Assembly: GCA_023702235.1 (NCBI GenBank)
Contig: JAMQCR010000001.1
Coordinates: 682,001-746,000, forward strand
Source: Neobacillus pocheonensis
GTDB lineage: Bacteria > Bacillota > Bacilli > Bacillales > Cytobacillaceae
DNA length: 64,000 bases
Reading direction: 5' to 3'
This document shows, piece after piece, positions 35,205 to 44,440 of this stretch. Position 1 is the first letter of the stretch. Every line of letters starts with the position of its first letter. The notes under the pieces are model-generated. The model was given only the letters and a program-made list of their open reading frames with translations. It was not told where the DNA came from and did not search any database. The translations under genes were made by a program, and so were the position numbers.

Positions 35205-35267
35205 TGTGAGATTTAGAACGGGAGTAGATATTTGTAGATAAGTATGGGAATTTGTAAATAAATTTAA

Positions 35268-35304
35268 AAAAGGACCATTGCACCCTGCAAAGATCCTTTC
35301 ATAG
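35268..35304. terminator. Terminator of yqhL (likely bidirectional)
   Basis: AAAGGACcaTTGC accct GCAAagaTCCTTT with a run of A on the plus strand, equal to T run on the minus strand. Confidence 0.7.
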
Positions 35305-35305
35305 A

Positions 35306-35689
35306 TTATTTTTTTGTTTTAACCTTCCCTGACCAGCCCTTAAAGCCGCCTTTGAGTTGAGTAAGTTCTTTATAACCTCTACGGTTCAAAAATTGTGCTG
35401 CTCGGGCGCTGCGCATACCGCTTTGGCAATATAAGTAAACAGGCATATCAGAACGAATTTCTTTCATTCGCATTTTCATTTGCGACATTGGAATATTCCG
35501 TGCTCCTAATATATGACCTGCATCAAATTCGTTTGGTTCACGAACATCGATAAGCTGTGCCTTTCGATAGCCTGCACGAAACTCCTCTTCTGATAACGTT
35601 TTTACAATTCTTTTTTGGTAAAAATAAGTAAAAACGGAATAAATTACAACTGCCACGACGATGATTAATAGGGAATAAAGTGAATTCAA
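35306..35689 (-). CDS. yqhL: Rhodanese-like protein YqhL, membrane anchored
   Basis: A 127-residue protein: one N-terminal membrane helix (residues 4-24), then a rhodanese domain with LIDVREPNEFDAGHI and the active-site loop YCQSGMRS (Cys88). Sulfurtransferase activity is inferred from the intact loop. Located beside lipM as in B. subtilis. Confidence 0.92.
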   Translation of the reverse strand: MNSLYSLLIIVVAVVIYSVFTYFYQKRIVKTLSEEEFRAGYRKAQLIDVREPNEFDAGHILGARNIPMSQMKMRMKEIRSDMPVYLYCQSGMRSARAAQFLNRRGYKELTQLKGGFKGWSGKVKTKK

Positions 35690-35892
35690 CTTCTTTTTGC
35701 TCCTTTCAAGCTATGCTGCACTAGTTTTTATTATATAAGATTCCTTTAAAGAGTAAAGATGAATAGCAAAAAATCTTTTCATTTTGCCCTTTTAAAATTA
35801 TACCAGAAACTGTTTGTTTTGAATTCCTATCAGAATTTGGTAGACTTAAATTCGAATAAAATTAATAAACAATATTAGAATGAGGGTTATAT

Positions 35893-36729
35893 ATGAATAA
35901 AGAAGTTTGGCGTTTTATTGATTCTGGTAACGGTTCACCATCATTCAATATGGCTTTAGATGAGGCATTACTTGAATGGCACAGTGAGGGGAAAATTCCA
36001 CCTGTGATTCGTTTCTATGGGTGGGATCCTGCAACATTATCTGTCGGTTATTTTCAAAAGGTTGAAAAGGAAATAGATATGGATGCGGTAAAGGCCTATC
36101 AGCTTGGATTTGTTAGAAGACCAACTGGTGGACGCGGTGTGCTCCATGAACATGAGCTTACCTATAGTGTGATTGTTTCTGAAGACCATCCTGAAATGCC
36201 AAAATCCGTTACAGAGGCTTATCGTGTGATATCCGAAGGTATCCTAAAAGGGTTTCAACATTTAGGACTGGAAACATACTTTGCTGTGCCAAAAACGGAT
36301 GAAGAACGGGAAGCATTGAAAAATCCACGTTCTTCCGTCTGTTTCGATGCTCCTAGCTGGTATGAGCTTGTTGTTGAGGGTCGAAAGGTGGCAGGCAGTG
36401 CACAAACGAGACAAAAGGGAGTTATTTTACAGCATGGTTCGATTCTTCTGGATTTAGATGAGGATAAGCTGTTCAGCTTATTCAAATATTCAAATGAACG
36501 AGTTAAGGAACGGATGAAAAAGGCATTTAAGAGTAAAGCTGTTGCCATAAATGCGATTAGTCCTCGAAGGATTACCATAGAGGAAGCAAAGGAAGCCTTT
36601 TATAAAGGCTTTGCTGAAGGGCTAAATATTGACCTTGAACCATATCAATTAACAGATGAAGAGCTTGCTTACGTTCAAAAAATAGCAAAAGAGCGATATG
36701 AAAGTGATGAATGGAATTTTAAAAGGTAA
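35893..36729 (+). CDS. lipM: Octanoyl-[ACP]:protein octanoyltransferase
   Basis: A 278-residue LipM that loads octanoate from ACP onto GcvH as the first step of lipoate synthesis in Bacilli. Motifs: [11 protein letters not shown], catalytic Cys150 in [24 protein letters not shown]. Its position after gcv genes is functionally coherent because GcvH is its acceptor. Confidence 0.95.
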   Translation: MNKEVWRFIDSGNGSPSFNMALDEALLEWHSEGKIPPVIRFYGWDPATLSVGYFQKVEKEIDMDAVKAYQLGFVRRPTGGRGVLHEHELTYSVIVSEDHPEMPKSVTEAYRVISEGILKGFQHLGLETYFAVPKTDEEREALKNPRSSVCFDAPSWYELVVEGRKVAGSAQTRQKGVILQHGSILLDLDEDKLFSLFKYSNERVKERMKKAFKSKAVAINAISPRRITIEEAKEAFYKGFAEGLNIDLEPYQLTDEELAYVQKIAKERYESDEWNFKR

Positions 36730-36870
36730 ACCTTAAAGAGCGGCGAATGCTGCTTTTTCTTTTTGGTTGAACTTAAAAGCGCAAGCCTCGAATTTTGTTA
36801 AAATTTCTTGTTTTATGCCGAAAACTAGTTGAAACCTTTCATTTACTCTTAAATCTAGTTTCTTTTAAGT

Positions 36871-36947
36871 TTGACAAAATTTTTATTTTTTGAATTAAAC
36901 ACAATATATAGTGGTGTCGAAAATATTTTCGGTACTATATATTGATT
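36871..36947 (+). promoter_or_regulatory. NrdR boxes in the nrdJ promoter region
   Basis: ACACAATATATAGTGG (36899-36914) and GTACTATATATTGATT (36932-36947), 33 bases start to start (about three helical turns), match the NrdR consensus ACACWATATATWGTGT. A TTGACA -35-like hexamer is at 36871. NrdR is the ATP/dATP-sensing repressor of ribonucleotide reductase genes. Confidence 0.75.
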
Positions 36948-37056
36948 TATTCTTTGGTAATATGATAACTTATGTATATTAAGTCAGCTAGATATAGCTT
37001 AAACTTTCTAGAATCTAGCAAAGATAGAGATTTTATTTTTAGAAGGAGTTGTTCTC

Positions 37057-38496
37057 ATGTCTGTAGTTTTTAGACAGCAAATGAATATCAATTTTGAAAG
37101 GTTGAATGAGGATATCCACCTATTTCCCCAGGTACACCCAGTTACCCCGGATATGAAAATAACTCACAAGGGTGTTTCACGACTAGTGATGCTTGACCGT
37201 TACACCTTTAAAGACACTGAAAAGATTACCCTCACAAATGGCGACTTTGTTGTTCTTACAATTAAAGAGGATCCAAAATTTCCAGCACGCGGCCTTGGAT
37301 ACATCATGGATATTGATTGGGAGAATAAAAAGGCGAAGGTTTTAGTTGAAGAAGAGTTTAGAGGAGTACTGGATGACCCAGAAGAAGCAAATACTGGATT
37401 CATTGTTCGTTCACTTGATGTGATTGAAAAGCCCTTGGAGCTGTTTTACGAGCAAATAGCAAAGCGGAATGCTACTGGTCTTGCTTCGGTTGAAACCACA
37501 GAGGAAAAGCGGAGAGAGTGGTTTGAAAGGTTCTATCAAGAGTTAGTTAACATGAATTTTATTCCTGCTGGCCGTGTTCTATACGGAGCTGGGGCAAATA
37601 CTGACGTTACTTTCTTTAACTGCTACGTCATGCCTTTCGTACCAGACTCTCGAGAAGGTATCTCAGACCACCGAAAGCAAGTAATGGAGATCATGAGCCG
37701 CGGCGGCGGTGTAGGAACGAATGGTTCCACTTTAAGACCTCGTAATACCCTGGCAAGAGGCGTAAATGGGAAATCATCTGGATCTGTTTCTTGGTTGGAT
37801 GATATTGCGAAATTGACTCATCTTGTTGAGCAAGGGGGCTCACGCAGGGGCGCCCAAATGATCATGCTGGCAGATTGGCATCCAGACATTATCGAATTCA
37901 TTATTTCAAAGATGCAAAATCCAAGGATTTTACGGTTTTTACTTGAAAACACAAGTGATGAAACAATTAAAAAACACGCTAAAGACAAGCTTAAATTTAC
38001 ACCTCTAAGCCTACAAGAAACAGCAATGTACCAAGGGATTGTTAATTTTAAAAATATCCCAGGTTTAGGTGGATTTGACGAAAAAATCATCGCCGATGCG
38101 GAAGAAAAACTAGAAATCGGCGGTCATTTTTCAGTCCATAATTCAGAATTTCTTACTGGAGCGAACATCTCCGTTTGTTTAACAAAGGAATTTATGGAAG
38201 CGGTCGAAGTTGATAGTGAATATGAACTAAGATTCCCGTATGTTGAAAACTATGATCAAGAGGAAATGAAAGTTTACAATGAAGAGTGGCATAATGTTGG
38301 TGACGTGCGTGAGTGGGAAATGCTTGGCCACAAAGTGCGGGTATACAAAAAGATCAAAGCTAAAGAGCTTTGGAACTTAATCAACATATGTGCGACCTAC
38401 TCTGCAGAACCAGGTATTTTCTTTATCGATAATGCAAATGACATGACCAACGCCAAAGCTTACGGTCAAAAAGTTGTTGCAACAAATCCGTGTGGT
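37057..38496 (+). CDS. nrdJ: Adenosylcobalamin-dependent ribonucleotide reductase, exon 1
   Basis: First 480 codons of class II ribonucleotide reductase, which reduces ribonucleotides using coenzyme B12. Segments visible: NFIPAGRVLYGAG, FFNCYVMP (active-site Cys), SRGGGVGTNGSTLRPR, GGSRRGAQMIML, ending in VVATNPCG. The C of NPCG is the thiyl-radical-bearing part of the active site NPCGE motif. The reading frame meets a stop after GRVA inside the inserted intron. ATG follows AGAAGGAG. Confidence 0.93.
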
Positions 38497-39403
38497 AGAG
38501 TGGCTTAGTTTGCCTCACGTTAAAAATTGCGGAATAAAGCGGGAACCCTGAGATGTGATTATACTAAGTATTAATTCTTAGTTATAATTTGGGAATCCGA
38601 ACCGAAGGCTGAAGGTAAAAATTCAGTCAGGGGCAACGCATACGAAGTGATCCTGCGACAGCAGACTATAATCTTCGCACAAGGCCGCAACATTACACAT
38701 GCTCTAAAAATTTGGGGAAAAGGAGTTATTGAGATGAATAGAGGGTATGCAGGATTTTATAAAGGCATTTATATAAGAAGCTCATATGAATATGCATACG
38801 GCAGCTTAACTGCTATTCCATTCCCTGGAGATATGAAGAGAAGACCTATGATTTAGGTTATAAAATTTATAAGCCAGATTTTTTTATCTACAATCCGAAC
38901 GGAGAATTAGAAAAAATTGTTGAGATTAAATCTCGGAATAAAGAAGCTAAAGATAAAGCTTTAAAATCCATAACCCTCATAAAGCCTATTTATAAAATTC
39001 ATTGTGACCTAATTTCTTATGTAGAGCTTCTAGACATTTATAGGGATTTACCCTTTTCATTGAATTCAACTATAACAGAGTGCATTAACAATGAAAAAAC
39101 TACTATAAATATGTCACATATTGGATCCTTAAATCCTCACTTCAACATCATGCATACTAAAAATGCTAAGAAGAAAATTGGGGAGCATACAAAAAATTAT
39201 GGGATTCTAATAGTCTGTCTAAACAAAAAATGGTAGATGGTGTAAAAGATTTAAAGGTAATCTCTGCTTCTGTCTTTGGTAAGGATTGTGGAAGAAAAGA
39301 ACTCATAAATTTTATGAAAAACTGTGTAATGAAAAGATATGCTGAACTAACGGAAACTCAACCGTTAGAACTAGAGGATAAAAAGCCTTTAGGATAACAA
39401 CTG
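38497..39403 (+). ncRNA. Group I intron in nrdJ
   Basis: A 907-bp insert between the codons for NPCG and EQPL. The 5' exon ends in T and the intron in G, as required. P1: exon CGTGTGGT pairs with guide GCCTCACG (38512-38519) with a U.G at the splice site; GTTT just before the guide can pair with GAAC of exon 2 (P10). P3: TTGCGG (38527-38532) with CCGCAA (38685-38690). P7 candidate: CAGACTAT (38662-38669) with ATAGTCTG (39210-39217). It contains a homing endonuclease ORF, probably in the P8 loop. Confidence 0.85.
38734..39397 (+). CDS. Intron-encoded homing endonuclease, PD-(D/E)XK/Vsr-like, two frameshifts
   Basis: ATG 38734 after AAAGGAG. Reading across two one-base losses (near 38805 and near 39202) gives about 221 residues: N-terminal IRSSYEYAYA, IPWRYEEKTYDLGY, YKPDFFIYNPNGEL and IVEIKSRNKEAKDKA, the order E...PDF...E-x-K of Vsr/TnsA-like homing nucleases. 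The C-terminal part (HIGSLNPHFN ... HTKNAKKKIGEHTK) resembles NUMOD-type DNA-binding repeats. It ends six bases before the 3' splice site. The shifts may be sequencing errors or decay. Confidence 0.7.
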
Positions 39404-40522
39404 GAACAACCACTTGCACCATTTTCAGTCTGTAACCTTGCTGCCGTGAATCTAGCGGAAATGGCTGATAAGGACACGAAAACTGTTGACTTTGAGAAGT
39501 TAAAGAAAACAGTTGCCGTTGGGGTACGGATGCAGGACAACGTAATTAACGCTACTCCATACTTCCTTGAGGAAAACAAAAAACAAGCACTTGGTGAACG
39601 CCGTGTAGGACTTGGAGTTATGGGCTTACATGACCTGCTTATCTACTGTGAAACGGAATATGGTTCATCAAAAGGTAATGAACTTGTTGATAAAGTTTTT
39701 GAAACGATTGCAACAATTGCATATAAAACATCTGTAGAATTGGCGAAAGAAAAGGGAAGCTTCCCATTTTTAACTGCTGAAACACCTGAAGAAACTAATC
39801 GTTTAAGACAGGCATTTATCGAAACAGGATTTATGAAAAAAATGCCTGAAGATGTTCGTCAATCCATTTTAGCAAACGGAATAAGAAATTCACATTTACT
39901 AACAGTTGCTCCAACGGGATCCACTGGGACAATGGTGGGCGTCTCCACTGGATTAGAACCTTATTTCTCATTCTCGTACTTCCGCAGCGGTCGCCTTGGT
40001 AAATTTATTGAGGTAAATGCGGATATCGTCCAAGAATACTTGGAAAAACACCCTGAAGCAGATGCAAATAATCTTCCAAACTGGTTCGTCACAGCGATGG
40101 AACTTGCACCTGAAGCACATGCAGATGTTCAATGTGTCATTCAGCGATGGATTGACAGCTCCATTAGTAAAACGGTCAATGCACAAAAAGGATACAGTGT
40201 GGAACAGGTTGAAAAAGTATACGAACGATTATACCGTGGCGGTGCGAAGGGTGGAACCGTCTATGTGGATGGCTCTCGTGATTCTCAGGTTCTAACGCTT
40301 AAGGCAGAAGAGAACATTGTTGACGACTCAACAATTAAAAAAGGAAAGACAAAACAACATGTTGTCCTTGTCGACACAATCAGCGATCTTCGCTCAACGG
40401 ATGTAACAATTGGATCTGAAGTTGGAAATACATGTCCAGTTTGTAGGACTGGAAAAGTGAAAGAAATCGGCGGCTGCAACACTTGTACGAATTGTAACGC
40501 CCAATTAAAATGTGGATTATAG
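39404..40522 (+). CDS. nrdJ: Adenosylcobalamin-dependent ribonucleotide reductase, exon 2
   Basis: Continues from the intron with EQPLAPFSVCNLAAVNL, the rest of the conserved NPCGEQPL block, then PTGSTGTMVGVSTGLEPYF and a C-terminal zinc-ribbon CPVCRTGKVKEIGGCNTCTNC. After splicing the two exons give 852 residues, normal for NrdJ. A strong terminator follows. Confidence 0.93.
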   Translation, partial: EQPLAPFSVCNLAAVNLAEMADKDTKTVDFEKLKKTVAVGVRMQDNVINATPYFLEENKKQALGERRVGLGVMGLHDLLIYCETEYGSSKGNELVDKVFETIATIAYKTSVELAKEKGSFPFLTAETPEETNRLRQAFIETGFMKKMPEDVRQSILANGIRNSHLLTVAPTGSTGTMVGVSTGLEPYFSFSYFRSGRLGKFIEVNADIVQEYLEKHPEADANNLPNWFVTAMELAPEAHADVQCVIQRWIDSSISKTVNAQKGYSVEQVEKVYERLYRGGAKGGTVYVDGSRDSQVLTLKAEENIVDDSTIKKGKTKQHVVLVDTISDLRSTDVTIGSEVGNTCPVCRTGKVKEIGGCNTCTNCNAQLKCGL

Positions 40523-40530
40523 TAGTTGTT

Positions 40531-40563
40531 AGAGGATGGGAAAACTTTTCCCATCCTCTTTAA
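40531..40563 (+). terminator. Terminator of nrdJ
   Basis: GAGGATGGGAAAA / TTTTCCCATCCTC then TTT. Confidence 0.88.
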
Positions 40564-40688
40564 ATTGTCATTCAAATCATTATTTTAAAATAGTTTTTGT
40601 AATAGGATTGTAATCTCGCTGTGATGACCTTGTTATTCTTTTTTTGTATAGTATGAGTATCAAATCACACCAAGGAGGAACAACAATC

Positions 40689-41135
40689 ATGCTAAAGAAA
40701 TTTATTGTTACCCTAACTATTATAGCTTCTTTAAGCTCTTTGTTTACCACTATGGGTGATAAAGCTGAAGCGGCATATAATTATCATGAAAAAGCAATTT
40801 CCGTTGCAAAAGCGAATCTCGGAGTTCGGTATCACTGGGGCGGAATAACACCAAGCGGGTTTGATTGTTCAGGACTTGTAAAGTATTCATATGGTAAAGC
40901 AGGGAAACCATTGCCACGTACAGCAGCGCAAATGTTCTATACAAAAGGCTATCGTGTGCATTCATTACAGGCTGGGGACTTAATGTTTTTTGCGCCGAAT
41001 AAAGCCAGTAAACCAACACATGTAGCCATCTATATCGGAAAAATGATTATGGCTTCCTCTTCTAAGGGTGTAATGGTTACCTACACAAGCAATAGCTATT
41101 GGAAACCTAGATATGTTGGAGCAAAGCGCATCTAA
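40689..41135 (+). CDS. Secreted NlpC/P60 (C40) peptidase
   Basis: A 148-residue exported cell-wall hydrolase. Signal peptide in residues 1-28 (cleavage near AEA-AYNY); NlpC/P60 domain with catalytic Cys in GFDCSGLVKY and His in THVAIYIG. No LysM or SH3 targeting domain, so it is a minimal enzyme. ATG 40689 follows AAGGAGGAAC. Likely cleaves gamma-D-Glu-Dap bonds, by family. Confidence 0.9.
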   Translation: MLKKFIVTLTIIASLSSLFTTMGDKAEAAYNYHEKAISVAKANLGVRYHWGGITPSGFDCSGLVKYSYGKAGKPLPRTAAQMFYTKGYRVHSLQAGDLMFFAPNKASKPTHVAIYIGKMIMASSSKGVMVTYTSNSYWKPRYVGAKRI

Positions 41136-41154
41136 CAAGTTGAATAATTAGCGG

Positions 41155-41183
41155 AAAGAACATCGCATGCGATGTTCTTTTTC
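41155..41183 (+). terminator. Terminator of the C40 peptidase gene
   Basis: AAAGAACATCGC at GCGATGTTCTTTTT. Confidence 0.85.
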
Positions 41184-41345
41184 ATTATAAGCTGAAAAAA
41201 ATTCGAATTGTATATATGTAACTCAAATCAGTAATCCACTATTTCACATAAAAACTTAATTTAGTTTTCTTTTTGTCCACCGTACTATTTCTTCTAACTG
41301 CCGCTTAAAGATATAACAATAAATACATCGTTGGGAGTGGCTGCC

Positions 41346-42230
41346 ATGAACATAGACGGTGTTTTTTCTGGAGGTGGCATTAAAGGCTTTGCCCTAGTTG
41401 GAGCCTACGAAGAAATAGAAAAGAGGGGTTTGCAATTTGTCAGAGTTGCTGGAACAAGTGCTGGGTCAATTTTAGCTGCACTCATTGCCGCTGGCTACAC
41501 TAGCAAAGAAATCTACCAATTGCTCGATGAATTGGACATTTCAAAAATACTCGATGCTCGAAAAACCTTTCTTCCTTTTCCAATTGCGAAATGGATATTC
41601 CTGTATTGGAAACTTGGGTTATATAAAGGAAATGAGCTTGAAAAATGGATGAAGGAAAAGCTTGAAGCAAAAGGGTTAAGAACATTCTCGGACCTACCGC
41701 CACAATCACTTAGGGTTATTGCTTCTGATCTATCAAATGGAAGGTTGCTGGTTCTCCCAGATGACCTAGAAAAATACGGGATTGCACCAGGCTCGTTTTC
41801 AATTGCGAAAGCCATTAGAATCAGCTGTAGTATTCCCTACTTTTTTGAACCCGTAAAAATGAGGTCAATGGATGGTCCGGATATTCTTGTTGATGGAGGG
41901 GTACTAAGTAATTTTCCAATATGGCTTTTTGATCAGGAAAATGTCCAAAAAATAAGGCCTGTTCTGGGAATCAAGTTAAGCCCGAGTGAATATGAACATG
42001 AAAAACATAAAATTCAAAACGCCATACAATTGTTCGGAGCATTATTTGAAACGATGAAAGATGCACATGATTCACGGTATATTTCTAAAAAGCATGCCAA
42101 AAATATTATTTTTATTCCGACAGAAGGTGTATTATCAATAGAATTTCAATTAACTGAAGAAAAGAAGCGCCAATTGTTTAATTTAGGTAAAGAACAAGCA
42201 AGACAATTTTTAAACACATGGGGCTATTAA
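41346..42230 (+). CDS. yqhO: Patatin-like phospholipase YqhO
   Basis: A 294-residue patatin family protein. Oxyanion motif SGGGIKG, nucleophile Ser in GTSAGS, catalytic Asp in DGG (LVDGGVLSNFP). Probably a cytoplasmic or membrane-associated acyl hydrolase; natural substrate unknown. ATG 41346 after GGGAGTGG is preferred over GTG 41331. Confidence 0.92.
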   Translation: MNIDGVFSGGGIKGFALVGAYEEIEKRGLQFVRVAGTSAGSILAALIAAGYTSKEIYQLLDELDISKILDARKTFLPFPIAKWIFLYWKLGLYKGNELEKWMKEKLEAKGLRTFSDLPPQSLRVIASDLSNGRLLVLPDDLEKYGIAPGSFSIAKAIRISCSIPYFFEPVKMRSMDGPDILVDGGVLSNFPIWLFDQENVQKIRPVLGIKLSPSEYEHEKHKIQNAIQLFGALFETMKDAHDSRYISKKHAKNIIFIPTEGVLSIEFQLTEEKKRQLFNLGKEQARQFLNTWGY

Positions 42231-42231
42231 A

Positions 42232-42264
42232 AAAATCGGGCGTCAAAACGACGCTCGATTTTTC
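42232..42264. terminator. Bidirectional terminator
   Basis: AAAATCGGGCGTC aaaa CGACGCTCGATTTTT between convergent yqhO and yqhP. Confidence 0.85.
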
Positions 42265-42626
42265 TTTTTCCCCTTTTTTCCATCGATAACGGTTAAATGA
42301 GCAGGAGATTTCTTTTTTGTCTTGGAGCTTTTCTTTAATGATGTCAGAGTCCCAAGAGTAGAGCTCTTTAAATGTGAGTCTCCATCCTTTAGCTGCAAGC
42401 GTTTTTTTGATTTTTTAGCTGCTTTTAGAAATGCCCGCTGCTCTTTTTTCTGGGGGCTTGAGGATGAAAATCTCCGAACAATTAAATAAATACCAATACC
42501 GACCACTGCGATGACAGCTATTCTCTGAATAAAACCGGTTGAGATAGTGGTAATTGAGCTGATAATGCCAATTAATGCAAGGATAATAAGTCCACCAACA
42601 ATGACAGACGATGTCCGATTTTTCAA
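42243..42626 (-). CDS. yqhP: SA1362/YqhP family membrane protein
   Basis: A 127-residue protein with two membrane helices (about 7-28 and 33-48) and a long, very basic C-terminal tail (KKSKKRLQ, KKSSKTKKKSP, KKGKKKN). TTG 42626 is favoured because GGGAGG lies eight bases upstream; GTG 42635 would overlap the RBS. Function unknown. Confidence 0.82.
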   Translation of the reverse strand: MKNRTSSVIVGGLIILALIGIISSITTISTGFIQRIAVIAVVGIGIYLIVRRFSSSSPQKKEQRAFLKAAKKSKKRLQLKDGDSHLKSSTLGTLTSLKKSSKTKKKSPAHLTVIDGKKGKKKNRASF

Positions 42627-42692
42627 GAATGCCACCTCCCTAAGAGCATCTTAAGCATTTTTTTAATCTTTTAAACACTTATCTAATAAAGA

Positions 42693-43637
42693 TTAGACAA
42701 TTTCTTCCGATTCCATTTGATCTTCCGTTTCCTTTTCCATTTTTAATAATTCTTTAAAGGAAAGAATAGCAACTTCTACTTGGTCATTACTTGGCTCTTT
42801 TGTTGTTAATAGTTGAAGCCACAGACCCGGAAGACCTAAATATTTCAAAACTGGTACATCCCGTAACTTGTTAGTAACCTGCAAGACTTCAAACGCAATA
42901 CCTAAAACAACGGGTATTAACAATAGGCGATCCACAACTCTTAGCCAGAGTGGGGATGTGGGGACAAGTAAATAAACAAAAACACCAACCACGACTGTAA
43001 ACAGGATGAAACTACTGCCACAGCGGTAATGGAGTCGGGAATGTGCCTGCACATTTTCAACGGTCAGTTCCGCTCCGGCTTCAAAGGTATTAATAACTTT
43101 ATGCTCAGCCCCATGATATTGAAACACTCTTTTTATCAGAGGTGTCAGTGATACAAAGTATATATAGCAAAGGAGTAGTAAAAGCTTAAAAAAGCCTTCC
43201 ACTAAAACTTGAGCTACATCAGATGGAAATATAGGTTTGGTTAGTTCCGCCAAGAATACGGGAATCAAAGTGAAAGCGAATTTCCCAAATAAAAATGAAA
43301 TGACACCAATTGCCGCTACACCCAGGTACATGGTAAGCTTTGAAACTTCTTTTTCCTTCAAGGTATGGTCTTCTTTTGGATCAACATCAAATCTCTCAGT
43401 AGAGAAGTTTAAATGCTTAGAGCCGTTGGCACTCGCTTCAATGATGGCAATAATCCCACGTAAGAGGGGAATTTTTTTCAATGTTGAAAAAGTTGGATTT
43501 GCTTTGCGGGGCAAATGTAAGTACTCAACAGAACGATCCTTTCTACGAATCGCGGTCACATAATGATGTTTTCCGCCAAACATTACTCCTTCGACAACCG
43601 CCTGGCCGCCATAAACGGGTTTTTGAGAATTAGACAT
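42693..43637 (-). CDS. yqhQ: DUF1385 family membrane protein YqhQ
   Basis: A 314-residue polytopic membrane protein with the family signatures YGGQAVVEGVMFGGK at the N-terminus, YHGAEHKVINTFEAG and HSRLHYRCGSSFIL in the centre and PVLKYLGLPGLWLQLLTT near the end. Conserved His/Glu residues suggest metal binding; the substrate is not known. ATG 43637 is the second Met and matches the family length. Confidence 0.92.
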   Translation of the reverse strand: MSNSQKPVYGGQAVVEGVMFGGKHHYVTAIRRKDRSVEYLHLPRKANPTFSTLKKIPLLRGIIAIIEASANGSKHLNFSTERFDVDPKEDHTLKEKEVSKLTMYLGVAAIGVISFLFGKFAFTLIPVFLAELTKPIFPSDVAQVLVEGFFKLLLLLCYIYFVSLTPLIKRVFQYHGAEHKVINTFEAGAELTVENVQAHSRLHYRCGSSFILFTVVVGVFVYLLVPTSPLWLRVVDRLLLIPVVLGIAFEVLQVTNKLRDVPVLKYLGLPGLWLQLLTTKEPSNDQVEVAILSFKELLKMEKETEDQMESEEIV

Positions 43638-43861
43638 GTAAGTTAACACCAACCTATTACAAAGTTGCACATCAGCAGAAAAAAATAAAACTGTATGTAC
43701 CTAGTTTTATTCTACTCGATATGCGAAAAAACCTCTAGGAATGACATAATCTTTCCAGTTTAATTTGGATTAATTTTTTTTTATGCAAGTGAATGGAATC
43801 CTCAGGACATAATAAAAGTGGAATTCATATGGTCAGCAATTTTTTTAAGGAGGTACGTACC

Positions 43862-44360
43862 ATGAGTGATGAACAAAAAAAGACAAATTATCAAGGACCA
43901 ATGCCTTTTTTAGTTATGGTTTTTTGGACAGGTTTATTTGGTGGCCTTTTTTGGGGAACTTTAGGCTATTTCGCATATTTTCTTAATTTTTCTGAGATAT
44001 CTCCCAATGTCATACTTGAACCATGGGCTTTAGGGGGCTGGAAAAATGGATGGATCGGTACTATCATATCCATAATTATAATTGGAATTTTCTCAGTTGC
44101 TGCAGCATTTGCTTATTATGTAGCCTTTAAAAAGTTCAAGGGAATATGGTTTGGCCTTTGGATTTGGCCTTGTTTTATTTTTAATCGTGTTCTTTGTTTT
44201 AAATCCGCTGTTTCCAGGGATGAAACCATTTTTTGATTTAAGTCGAGATACCATTATCACTTCTGTTTGTTTATATATCGTATATGGAATTTTCATTGGA
44301 TATTCCATTAATTATGAGTATCAAAATAATAAAGTTCAGAAGAAAGAAGCTGCAACCTGA
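43862..44360 (+). CDS. yqhR: YqhR family membrane protein, one frameshift
   Basis: A ~165-residue membrane protein: helices near VMVFWTGLFGGLFWG, IISIIIIGIFSVAAAFAYYV, VLFLIVFFVLNPLF, and YIVYGIFIGYSINYEYQN. ISPNVILEPWALGGWKNGW is the conserved YqhR loop. The frame shifts by +1 near 44150, most simply by loss of one GGTTT unit of a short tandem repeat. ATG follows AAGGAGGTACG. Confidence 0.85.
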
Positions 44361-44440
44361 TTTCAATAATAGTCGGAATCGATGTGTTGTGTTAAAATAT
44401 TTTTGGTCCTACTGCAATTGAAAAAGGAGAGTGGAAACGA

